Shown: piece after piece, positions 24,257-32,002 of the stretch
How positions within the stretch are numbered: the first letter of the stretch is position 1
How the letters are laid out: each line of letters starts with the position of its first letter
Notes under the pieces: generated by a model
What the model was told of the DNA's origin: nothing
Seen by the model: the letters and a program-made list of their open reading frames with translations, nothing else
The model's database searches: none
Assembly: GCA_016213645.1 (NCBI GenBank)
Contig: JACQZY010000026.1
Location: 1-64,000, forward strand
DNA length: 64,000 nt
Origin: Actinomycetota bacterium
GTDB lineage: Bacteria; Actinomycetota; Thermoleophilia; Solirubrobacterales; JACPNS01
Direction of reading: 5' to 3'
Translations under genes and position numbers: made by a program

Positions 24257-26194
24257 ATGAAAGTCACGCTTCCCGATGGCACAGAACTACAGCTGGAGGA
24301 AGGCGCGACCGGGGGGGACGCCGCGTTGGCGATCGGCGAGGGCCTGGCCCGCGCCGCCCTGGCGGTCAGCGTCAACGGCGAGCTGCGCGATCTCGCGAGG
24401 CCGTTGCCCGACGGCGCGCAGCTGAGCATCATCACAGGCAAGTCGCCCGAGGCTCTTGAATTGATTCGCCACGACACGGCTCACGTGTTGGCGGCCGCGG
24501 TGATGGAGCTGTGGCCGGGCGTGAAGATCAGCATCGGCCCGGCGATCGAGAACGGTTTCTATTACGACTTCGACTTCCCGGAAGACGCCGAGGTCAGCGA
24601 CGCCGACTTCGAGCGCATCGAGACCAAGATGCGCGAGCACGTAAAGGCCAAGGAGTCGTTCACGCGGCAGGACATCAGCGTGCAGGAAGCGATCGAGAAG
24701 TTCAAGACCGAGAACCAGGACTACAAGGTCGAACTGATTGAAGACCTGATCACCAACGAAGGCGCCGAGACGGTCAGTCTTTACACCAACGGTCCCTTCA
24801 CCGATCTTTGCCGCGGACCGCATGCCACCGACACGGGCAAGATCAAGGCATTCAAGCTCACGTCAATCGCAGGCGCGTATTGGCGCGGCGACGCCAAACG
24901 TCAGATGCTCACGCGCATCTACGGCACGGCGTTTTTGTCGAAGGAAGACCTGGCCGAGCACCTGCACATGATCGAGGAAGCCAAGAAGCGCGACCACCGC
25001 CGCCTCGGCAAGCAACTCGACCTTTTCCACTTCAGCGAGATTTCGCCGGGATCTCCCTTTTGGCACCCCAACGGCATGAAGATCTGGAACTCGCTGCACG
25101 AGCTTTGGACCGAACAGAACGCGCGGCGCGGGTACAACCGGGTGAAGACGCCGATCCTGCTTGACGTGGATCTCTGGAAGATCAGCGGCCACTGGGACAA
25201 ATACCGAGACAACATGTACTTCACGGACATCGAGGATCGCCCGATGGGCATCAAGCCGATGAACTGTCCGGCGCACATCCAGATTTACAAGTCCGAGCGC
25301 CGCAGCTACCGCGATCTGCCGATCCGATACAGCGAGGACGGACTCGTTCACCGCCACGAGCCGTCCGGCACGTTGCACGGACTGATGCGCGTGCGTCACA
25401 TCACCCAGGACGACGCGCACATCTTCTGCACCGAAGAGCAGATTCAGGACGAGGTCATCCAGTGCCTGCGCTTTGGCTTCTACATCTACGAGATCTTCGG
25501 CTTTGAACCCAAGCTGGAGCTGTCCACCAGGCCGGAGCAGCGCGTCGGCGACGACGCCACGTGGGACCGCGCCGAGGCCGCGCTTGAAAACGCCCTTCAG
25601 GCGGAGGGACTGGAGTACGAGCTCAACCCCGGCGACGGCGCCTTCTACGGGCCAAAGATCGATCTGCACATGAAGGACTCGCTGGGCCGCTCGTGGCAGC
25701 TTGGCACCGTTCAACTCGACTTCTCGATGCCGGAGCGATTCGAGCTGGCCTACACCGGCGACGACAACGACGAGCACCGACCGGTGATGATCCACCGCGC
25801 GCTGTTTGGCAGCTTCGAACGTTTCATCGGCATCCTGATCGAGCACTACGGTGGCGAGTTCCCGCTTTGGTTGGCGCCGGTGCAGGCGAAGATCATTCCG
25901 GTTTCAGACCTGTTCAACGACTACGCCGACCAGGTCGCGCAGACGTTGGTAGATGCCGGCCTGCGGCCGGACGTGGACGCGCGCACCGAATCTGTGGGCA
26001 AGAAGATCCGCGAAGCCGAGCTTTCAAAGGCGCCCGTGATGCTGGTGGTCGGAGCCGAAGAGCGCGACGCGGGCACCGTGTCGGTGCGCCGCCGCCACAA
26101 CGCGGGGGACGACGACGCCAAGCTCACAATTGGCGAGCTTGTCGACGTTCTGTCGGCCGAGGTGGCCGAGCGACGTCGCCCGGATGCGGGCTGA
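24257..26194 (+). CDS. thrS: Threonyl-tRNA synthetase
   Basis: ThrRS charges tRNA-Thr. The 645-residue protein has the N-terminal TGS domain (MKVTLPDGTELQLEEG), the editing domain with HDTAHVLAAAV and the HxxxH/C pattern (CRGPHATD), and the class II catalytic core with zinc ligand C337 (MKPMNCPAHIQ). The motif 2 region is DLVHRHEPSG-like and motif 3 MIHRALFGSFERF. The anticodon-binding domain forms the last 110 residues. The start at 24257 matches the TGS domain and follows a -10-like hexamer by 8 nt, so no T-box or long leader is present. Confidence 0.97.
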   Translation: MKVTLPDGTELQLEEGATGGDAALAIGEGLARAALAVSVNGELRDLARPLPDGAQLSIITGKSPEALELIRHDTAHVLAAAVMELWPGVKISIGPAIENGFYYDFDFPEDAEVSDADFERIETKMREHVKAKESFTRQDISVQEAIEKFKTENQDYKVELIEDLITNEGAETVSLYTNGPFTDLCRGPHATDTGKIKAFKLTSIAGAYWRGDAKRQMLTRIYGTAFLSKEDLAEHLHMIEEAKKRDHRRLGKQLDLFHFSEISPGSPFWHPNGMKIWNSLHELWTEQNARRGYNRVKTPILLDVDLWKISGHWDKYRDNMYFTDIEDRPMGIKPMNCPAHIQIYKSERRSYRDLPIRYSEDGLVHRHEPSGTLHGLMRVRHITQDDAHIFCTEEQIQDEVIQCLRFGFYIYEIFGFEPKLELSTRPEQRVGDDATWDRAEAALENALQAEGLEYELNPGDGAFYGPKIDLHMKDSLGRSWQLGTVQLDFSMPERFELAYTGDDNDEHRPVMIHRALFGSFERFIGILIEHYGGEFPLWLAPVQAKIIPVSDLFNDYADQVAQTLVDAGLRPDVDARTESVGKKIREAELSKAPVMLVVGAEERDAGTVSVRRRHNAGDDDAKLTIGELVDVLSAEVAERRRPDAG

Positions 26195-26266
26195 GTGGCG
26201 CAGGCCGACCGCAGCCGAGCGTAGGCGAGCTGAACAGCGCTGTAAGGCCGCCGCCGAGCGACCGGC

Positions 26267-27133
26267 TCAGCACACTCCCGACAGGTAATTCCAAGAAATC
26301 GCCGGCTGTGACCAGACCATCGGGCCGATCGGATCCGCCGACGATCCAAAGTAGTAGGTGCCGTTTGCGATCCCGGTGGTGCTCACCTGCCAGAAATAGT
26401 TCGCGCCGGTGGTTGTCGAGTAGGACACGGCCCACGAACCGTCCGCGTAGACATTGGCGCCGGTCACGGTGAAGGTGCTTGATGAATCGATGTCGGCGCC
26501 GGTCCCCGACGTGCGCTGATAACCCCAGTAGCCGTTCGGGCAATGCACGTAACGCTCCTCCACCGCACAGTGAGGCCACGGTCCAGCCGCGCAATCCGAA
26601 AACGCCGAGTTAAGGAAGTACTTGCTGAGGTAGTTGAACGCCTCATTACCGCTCATGTCACGGCCGGGCGCCGTAAATAGCGGAACCGAACCCGGTGTGC
26701 CCGGCGAACCACCGACGGTCTGCACCGTCACCTTCGAGCTGCGCACAGTCTTCCCGGAGCGAGCGCTCACTGTCACCTTCACTGACTTGCCGCCAAGCGC
26801 TTCGAGCGCCGCGGCGTCCGCGCCGGAAAACGCCGCGCTCTGCCACGAAGAGGTGTACCCCGCCGACGCCGTGGCCGCGCGCACGCGCGAAAGCTTGATC
26901 GTCTTGCCTGCCGCCTTCACCTTCACACCGCGCGGCTTCTTTTTTGCCGAAAGACTTGTCTTGCTTGTCAGCGTCACGGTCACACGAGTGCCGTCGGCGG
27001 CCTTCACCACGCCGGTCGCGATTTTCAACTTGGCGGATGCCTCCGCGGTAGACAGCAACAGCGCGAAAGCGGTAGTCAGCAGCAAAATCAAAAACAGCCG
27101 GACGAACGTGTGGGTGCGGTGAGAGGTATCCAT
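26267..27133 (-). CDS. Secreted protein of unknown function
   Basis: The 288-residue protein begins with a signal peptide (RLFLILLLTTAFALLLSTAEASA). Residues about 40-150 are Lys/Thr/Val-rich and beta-like, with phrases such as KIATGVVKAADGTRVTVTL and KKKPRGVKVKAAGKTIKLS. The C-terminal part, about 165-288, is aromatic-rich with five cysteines (DCAAGPWPHCAVEERYVHC, SGVC) and may be a separate folded domain. No family is recognised. The ATG at 27133 is preferred because the signal peptide starts there and TAGCTT ends 7 nt upstream. The gene converges with thrS and is divergent from infC. Confidence 0.75.
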   Translation of the reverse strand: MDTSHRTHTFVRLFLILLLTTAFALLLSTAEASAKLKIATGVVKAADGTRVTVTLTSKTSLSAKKKPRGVKVKAAGKTIKLSRVRAATASAGYTSSWQSAAFSGADAAALEALGGKSVKVTVSARSGKTVRSSKVTVQTVGGSPGTPGSVPLFTAPGRDMSGNEAFNYLSKYFLNSAFSDCAAGPWPHCAVEERYVHCPNGYWGYQRTSGTGADIDSSSTFTVTGANVYADGSWAVSYSTTTGANYFWQVSTTGIANGTYYFGSSADPIGPMVWSQPAISWNYLSGVC

Positions 27134-27140
27134 GAAGTAA

Positions 27141-27146
27141 AAGCTA
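27141..27146 (-). promoter_or_regulatory. -10-like hexamer of the secreted protein gene
   Basis: TAGCTT on the minus strand ends 7 nt before the ATG at 27133, supporting this start and a leaderless mRNA. Confidence 0.45.
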
Positions 27147-27298
27147 CCGCTATCGCCCGCGTAAAGCAAAACCGAGCCTGTTCGGTAAAAATACGCAAAC
27201 CTTGCGCAAGCTTCGTTATCCTCTGAACTGTTGAACGTCGAACCCAATCACACCAGCGGCCACGCGCGCCGCGTAAAGACTGCGCAAGGCTCTAACTA

Positions 27299-28060
27299 GT
27301 GGCACTCCCGCGCAGGTTCGACCGTCGTCCCCCGGAACGGGACACGACGCGCATCAACGATCGAATACGGGTCCGCGAAGTCCGACTGATCGGCGACGAC
27401 GGTTCCCAGATCGGTGTGCTGCCCACCGACGAGGCCCTGAAGTACGCGCAAGAGCGCGATCTCGACCTGGTCGAAGTGGCGCCCGAGGCCAAGCCTCCGG
27501 TATGCCGCGTGCTCGACTACAGCAAGTACAAGTACGAGCAGGCGCAGAAGGCGAAGTCCGCCAAGAAGCACCAGCAGCAGATCACGATCCGTGAAATCAA
27601 GCTGCGCCCAAAGATTGCCGTACACGACTACGACACGAAGAAAGGTCACGTCGTGCGCTTCCTCAAGCACGCGGACAAGGTCAAGGTCACGATCATGTTC
27701 CGTGGCCGCGAGCGCGAGCATCCCGAGCGCGGTCGCGACCTGCTGATGAAGCTCGCCGAAGAGGTCCAGGAACTCGGCACAGTCGAGCAGACCCCGCTTT
27801 TGGAAGGCCGCAACATGACGATGGTGCTTGGTCCGACCAAAGAGGCGATCAAGCAGCACAGCGACGAGGTTCACGCGCACGAAGAGGCCCTGAAGGCGGC
27901 GCGGGTCAAGCGCAAGGCCGAAGAAGCAGCCGCGCACGCCGCTCGCGTCGCCGAGGCGGAGGCCGAGACTGAGGCCGAAGTCGCGTCGGAGAACGGCTCC
28001 GCCGAGAGCGCAGCGTCACCGGTCGCATCGGTAGAGGCTCCCGCCGAATCCGACGCCTGA
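27299..28060 (+). CDS. infC: Translation initiation factor IF-3
   Basis: IF-3 binds the 30S subunit and checks the start codon. The 253-residue protein has both domains: N-terminal RINDRIRVREVRLIGDDG to CRVLDYSKYKYEQ, and C-terminal ITIREIKLRPKIAVHDYDTK to LLEGRNMTMVLGP. It carries a tail of about 65 residues rich in Ala, Glu and Lys that the short form of the family lacks. The start is GTG with a stop codon close upstream in frame, in keeping with the non-ATG starts typical of infC. The usual next genes rpmI and rplT are here 1.2 kb away, behind two inserted genes. Confidence 0.96.
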   Translation: MALPRRFDRRPPERDTTRINDRIRVREVRLIGDDGSQIGVLPTDEALKYAQERDLDLVEVAPEAKPPVCRVLDYSKYKYEQAQKAKSAKKHQQQITIREIKLRPKIAVHDYDTKKGHVVRFLKHADKVKVTIMFRGREREHPERGRDLLMKLAEEVQELGTVEQTPLLEGRNMTMVLGPTKEAIKQHSDEVHAHEEALKAARVKRKAEEAAAHAARVAEAEAETEAEVASENGSAESAASPVASVEAPAESDA

Positions 28061-28074
28061 CGGCCGGACTCGTC

Positions 28075-28533
28075 ATGGAGCGGTCGAGTTACCGGCTCTG
28101 GCGCCGACTGTCGCGACGGCCAATCGGCAAGCGGATCTTCTCGCTCGGGCTGTCGCTTAAAGCTCCGTATTTTCGTTCGGTACGACCTCGCGTGGAGATT
28201 CTGCGCCCGGGCCATTGCGAAGTGACGATCAAGGATCGCCGCCGCGTCCACAACCACATCGGCGGCGTACACGCAATCGCCATGTGCAACCTCGCCGAAG
28301 CAGCAATGGGTGCGTTGGCCGAGGCCAGTGTGACGCGGGAGGCGAGATGGATTCCGATCGCGATGAAGGTCCGTTATCTAGCGCCCGCCCGCACGGATCT
28401 GCGCGCGACGGCCACAATGGATCCGATCCAGCACTGCGCCGCGAAGACAGACGTAGATATTCCGGTGACGGTGCGAGATCGGACGGGTACGGAAGTGTTT
28501 GACGCCGTGATCACGATCCGCGTCTCGCCGTGA
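28075..28533 (+). CDS. DUF4442 hotdog-fold protein
   Basis: The 152-residue protein resembles the DUF4442 group of hotdog-fold proteins, relatives of acyl-CoA thioesterases. The pattern fits: a basic N-terminal helix region (LWRRLSRRPIGKRIFS), the hot-dog helix segment HNHIGGVHAIAMCNLAEAAMGAL, and the sheet strands RWIPIAMKVRYLAPARTDLRATA and GTEVFDAVITIRV. Thioesterase activity is not proven for this group. It starts 14 bp after infC in the same direction and is probably co-transcribed. Its position between infC and rpmI is unusual. Confidence 0.78.
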   Translation: MERSSYRLWRRLSRRPIGKRIFSLGLSLKAPYFRSVRPRVEILRPGHCEVTIKDRRRVHNHIGGVHAIAMCNLAEAAMGALAEASVTREARWIPIAMKVRYLAPARTDLRATATMDPIQHCAAKTDVDIPVTVRDRTGTEVFDAVITIRVSP

Positions 28534-28615
28534 CGGCGGGCATTTCCACGTAGTCGGTCAAGTTACCCGAAATTGGTGCCGATATTCCGCTCGTCGATCA
28601 AGGATCGGGGAACGC

Positions 28616-29092
28616 GTGGAATCACCGCAAGCTCATCACCTCGGGGTACAGCCCGCAATTTCGCATCAAGCATTTGGATCCGGCCAGCCCCGGGTCGCAC
28701 CCGGCTGGTATCCAGACCCAGGCGGAAACGGCCATCGCTGGTGGGATGGAATTCAGTGGACCGAATTTGCGAGACCGCAGTCGCCGGTGTCAAGCCCTCG
28801 GGGTCAAGCGACCGGAAGCGCCGCACCAATCGGCGCTACTTCCGGAGCCCCGATCGCCCAGGCGACAGGCGCACCAAACGATGCGAAATCGGCCGGTCGA
28901 CCCAATCGCCATCCGGTTCTCGGTCTGATCGGTGTGCTTTGGGGAGGAGGAATTCTGTATCGATCCATATACGTGGTCTCGCCGACCGGGAACGATGCTT
29001 ACGACTCAGGGGTTTCGATGGCCGCGGTACTCGGCGCCGCGATGCTAGGGATGGGCCTTCGAGCGATCATCCTTCACTTTCGCGAGAACTAG
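28616..29092 (+). CDS. DUF2510 domain membrane protein
   Basis: The 158-residue protein carries the short actinobacterial DUF2510 motif, PGWYPDPGGNGHRWWDGIQWTEF, near residue 29. A Gly/Ala/Pro linker follows, then two hydrophobic segments near the C-terminus (HPVLGLIGVLWGGGILY and AAVLGAAMLGMGLRAIIL) that look like membrane helices. DUF2510 is found at the N-terminus of many actinobacterial membrane proteins; its role is unknown. The start is GTG. Codon use looks less GC-biased than the flanking ribosomal genes. It sits between infC and rpmI with a 180-bp gap before rpmI. Confidence 0.75.
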   Translation: MESPQAHHLGVQPAISHQAFGSGQPRVAPGWYPDPGGNGHRWWDGIQWTEFARPQSPVSSPRGQATGSAAPIGATSGAPIAQATGAPNDAKSAGRPNRHPVLGLIGVLWGGGILYRSIYVVSPTGNDAYDSGVSMAAVLGAAMLGMGLRAIILHFREN

Positions 29093-29271
29093 CTTCAGCC
29101 GTTTGGGATCTATGGGACTAGCGCCGCCCGAGGCCGGGTTGGACGTCACCATCACCTTTTCTCGCTCTTCGTTGTTTTAAGCCGTAGAAGTTCCCGGTGC
29201 CCAGCACCGACCCGCGCGCGGCGCAAGCACCCTTGTGGCCCTAGCCGGCTGTTCTGCTTTAATTCCTCTCC

Positions 29272-29466
29272 ATGCCCAAGCAGAAGACGCATAGCGGCGC
29301 GAAGAAGCGCTTTAAGACGACCGGGACCGGCAAGATCAAGGGCCGTCACGGAATGTCGTCGCACAACCTCGAGCACAAGTCGGCCAAGCGCAAGCGCGAT
29401 TTTGCCCGGCCGATCACGATGCACGAGGACACCGCGCCGCGCATCAAGAAACTGCTCGGCAAGTAA
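29272..29466 (+). CDS. rpmI: 50S ribosomal protein bL35
   Basis: The 64-residue, strongly basic protein is bL35 of the large subunit, recognised by [23 protein letters not shown] and the end region [17 protein letters not shown]. Length is normal. It precedes rplT by 60 bp. TTTAAT ends 8 nt before the ATG and could be its own -10 element, in line with its separation from infC. Confidence 0.97.
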   Translation: MPKQKTHSGAKKRFKTTGTGKIKGRHGMSSHNLEHKSAKRKRDFARPITMHEDTAPRIKKLLGK

Positions 29467-29526
29467 GCTTTCTCGGATAGCTTCAAAAACCAGCTCTTTT
29501 CCAGGACAAACCGGAGTTAACCAGCT

Positions 29527-29883
29527 ATGACCCGCTCAACCAACGCAGTCGCATCCCGTCGCCGCCGTAAGGCCGTGATCGCGCGCGCCAAGGGTTACCG
29601 CGGCGAGGCCAACTCCGGTTACAAGCGCGCCAAAGAGGCTCTGCTCAAGGCCGACGCTTACGCCTACCGTGACCGTCGCAACAAAAAGCGCGACTTTCGC
29701 CGCCTGTGGATCACCCGCATCAATGCCGCCGCGCGTCAAGAGGGCATGAGCTACTCGCAGCTGATGCACGGTCTCAAGACCGCCGGCATCGAGGTTGACC
29801 GCAAGATGCTCGCCGACATCGCCGTGCGCGATGCCGACGCTTTCCGACGCTTTACCGACGCCGCCCGCGAGGCGGTCGCTTGA
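29527..29883 (+). CDS. rplT: 50S ribosomal protein bL20
   Basis: The 118-residue basic protein is bL20, needed for early 50S assembly and often a repressor of its own operon. The signature [48 protein letters not shown] is present and the C-terminal zinc-less domain is complete. Length matches the family. A strong terminator follows 34 bp after the stop, so rpmI-rplT end a transcription unit. Confidence 0.97.
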   Translation: MTRSTNAVASRRRRKAVIARAKGYRGEANSGYKRAKEALLKADAYAYRDRRNKKRDFRRLWITRINAAARQEGMSYSQLMHGLKTAGIEVDRKMLADIAVRDADAFRRFTDAAREAVA

Positions 29884-29916
29884 GTCGCCGCCAGGCACTC
29901 TTCGACTGACTGAACC

Positions 29917-29943
29917 GGGCGCCCAGTGAGGCGCCCTTTTTAT
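29917..29943 (+). terminator. Rho-independent terminator after rplT
   Basis: GGGCGCC and GGCGCCC form a 7-bp GC stem with a 6-nt loop (CAGTGA), followed directly by TTTTTAT. Confidence 0.88.
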
Positions 29944-30032
29944 TGCCCGCAATCGACCGCCGTCCCGCCAAGCAAGATCAGAGATCCAACCCGACCACGA
30001 ATATCAGTCACAGTCCCACGAATACCGGTCAG

Positions 30033-30914
30033 ATGATTACTTCCAGCCAAAACGAGCAAATCAAGGAACTGCGCAAGCTGCGCGACAAGAAGCACCGCTC
30101 GCGTAGCGGGCTGTTTGCCGCCGAGGGCGAAGACCTTGTGGCGGCTGCGCTTGCCGCCGCATGGGAGCCGCGTGCGCTTTTTTGCACGGAAGATTCGCCG
30201 ACCGAACTGGTTTCGCGTGACGATGCCGTGCTGGTGGACGCAGATGTGCTTGACGGGGCGAGCGCGCTGGGCTCCGGCTCGCGGGTGATTGGCGTCTTTG
30301 AGCAGCGCGAGCCGTCACTGGAGTTGAATTTCTCACTCGCGGTGTATCTGGAGGGCATTGCCGATCCAGGAAACATCGGAACGGTGATGCGCAGCGCGCT
30401 GGCATTCTCGGACGGGCCGGTGATTCTGTCTCCGGACTGCGCAGATCCGTACTCGCCGAAGGCGGTGAGGGCCTGCATGGGGGCGGTCTTTGCGCGCCCG
30501 CCCGTGCGTTGCGACGTTGCGCAGGTGGCGGAGCTTCCTGTGCGCCGAGTGGCCTTGGACGGGGCGGCACCGCTCGCGTTGCACGAACTTGCGCGCGTCG
30601 ATGCGGCTGGTTTGAATGCCGTATCCGGAATCACGCTTGCGACGCCCGCGGCGCCTGCGCCCGGCGAATCGAATACCGCCACACCCACCGTGATCTGCAT
30701 CGGCGCAGAGCGGGCCGGACTCAGCCGTCAGTTGCTGGCCGCCGCCGACGAGACCGTGTCGATTCCGATGCGCGCGGGTGGGCCGGAGTCCTTGAACGCG
30801 GCGATCGCTGCCAGCATTGCGCTCTACGAACTTGGCGGCGCGTTGCAAAGCGCCGTGCACGAAGCTCCGGCGCCGGGCGCCGGGACCGGAATAACAGCGT
30901 CAACTGAGAAATAG
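30033..30914 (+). CDS. TrmH/SpoU family rRNA methyltransferase (RlmB/TsnR-like)
   Basis: The 293-residue protein is a two-domain SPOUT 2'-O-methyltransferase. The N-terminal substrate-binding part (MITSSQNEQIKELRKLRDKKHRSRSGLFAAEGEDLV) is typical for 23S rRNA methylases of the TsnR/RlmB type found beside pheST in many Gram-positives. The catalytic part shows GIADPGNIGTVMRSALAF, ICIGAERAGLS and IPMRAGGPESLNAAIAASIALYEL. An Ala/Pro-rich insert lies near 215-230. The ATG at 30033 fits family starts better than the open extension upstream. It is followed after 14 bp by pheS. Confidence 0.9.
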   Translation: MITSSQNEQIKELRKLRDKKHRSRSGLFAAEGEDLVAAALAAAWEPRALFCTEDSPTELVSRDDAVLVDADVLDGASALGSGSRVIGVFEQREPSLELNFSLAVYLEGIADPGNIGTVMRSALAFSDGPVILSPDCADPYSPKAVRACMGAVFARPPVRCDVAQVAELPVRRVALDGAAPLALHELARVDAAGLNAVSGITLATPAAPAPGESNTATPTVICIGAERAGLSRQLLAAADETVSIPMRAGGPESLNAAIAASIALYELGGALQSAVHEAPAPGAGTGITASTEK

Positions 30915-30928
30915 GGGCAAGCGGCAAG

Positions 30929-32002
30929 TTGTCAGAAACAGTCGAGAAAATCCAGTCCATCGAGGCCGAGGCCTCTAGTGCGATCGGTTCGGCCGGTACA
31001 CCGGCCGAACTTGAAGACGCGCGCGTGCGATTTCTCGGGCGCAAGGCCGCGCTGAACGAGATCCTCAAGTCGATCGCGCAGCTTCCTCCCGAGGAGAAGG
31101 GTCCGGTCGGCAAGGCCGGCAATCAAACGCGTGGCCGTCTTGAGGCGCTTCTCAGCCGGCGCCAGGAGGTGCTGGAGGCCGCCGCGCTGAACGATCTGCT
31201 CGAAAACGAGCGCATCGACATCACGCTTCCGGCCAGTCCCACGATCGCCGGCGGCTCGCTGCATCCGATCACGCAAACGCGTCGCGAGATCGAGGACGTG
31301 TTCGTGGGTATGGGCTACAAAGTGGCCGAAGGCCCCGAGGTGGAGCGCGTTCACTACAACTTTGACGCGCTCAATCACCCGCCCAACCACCCGGCGCGCG
31401 AGTGGACCGACACTTTCTACTTCAGCGATGACGTGCTGTTGCGCACACACACTTCGCCGGTGCAGGTGCGCGTGATGGAACGGCAGCCGCCGCCGGTCTA
31501 TGTGATCGTGCCCGGCAAGGTGTATCGCCGCGACAACGACGCCACGCACACGCCGATGTTTCACCAGATCGAGGGTCTGGCAGTGGACGAAAACGTCACC
31601 TTGGGCGACCTGCGAGGCACGTTGCTGGAGTTTGCGCGCGCGATCTTCGGTGAAGACCGCGAGGTACGATTGCGCCCGCATTTCTTCCCGTTCACCGAGC
31701 CGTCGGTGGAGATCGACGTTTCGTGTTTCAAATGCAAGGGCGGCGGCCATCTGAAGGACGGTTCACGCTGCAACCTCTGCAAGGGAATCGGCTGGATCGA
31801 GATTCTTGGCGCGGGGATGGTGGATCCAAACGTCTTTGAGCACGTGCGTGAGTCCGGCTACGACCCGGAGAAAATCCAGGGATTTGCCTTTGGGATGGGC
31901 GTGGAGCGGATTGCCATGCTCAAGCACGGCGTACCGGACCTGCGGCTTTTCTACGACAACGACCTGCGTTTCCTTGACCAGTTCGGAAGGGGTGTGGCCT
32001 GA
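30929..32002 (+). CDS. pheS: Phenylalanyl-tRNA synthetase alpha subunit
   Basis: PheS is the catalytic subunit of the alpha2-beta2 PheRS. The 357-residue protein has an N-terminal coiled-coil region (residues 1-90) for tRNA contact and the class II core: motif 1 around HPITQTRREIEDVFVGMGY, motif 2 GKVYRRDNDATHTPMFHQIEG and motif 3 GFAFGMGVERIAMLKHG. The phrase RPHFFPFTEPSVEIDV is diagnostic. A four-cysteine insertion (CFKCKGGGHLKDGSRCNLC) is also present. The start appears to be TTG, with AGGGG about 12 nt upstream. Its stop overlaps the pheT ATG. Confidence 0.97.
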   Translation: MSETVEKIQSIEAEASSAIGSAGTPAELEDARVRFLGRKAALNEILKSIAQLPPEEKGPVGKAGNQTRGRLEALLSRRQEVLEAAALNDLLENERIDITLPASPTIAGGSLHPITQTRREIEDVFVGMGYKVAEGPEVERVHYNFDALNHPPNHPAREWTDTFYFSDDVLLRTHTSPVQVRVMERQPPPVYVIVPGKVYRRDNDATHTPMFHQIEGLAVDENVTLGDLRGTLLEFARAIFGEDREVRLRPHFFPFTEPSVEIDVSCFKCKGGGHLKDGSRCNLCKGIGWIEILGAGMVDPNVFEHVRESGYDPEKIQGFAFGMGVERIAMLKHGVPDLRLFYDNDLRFLDQFGRGVA

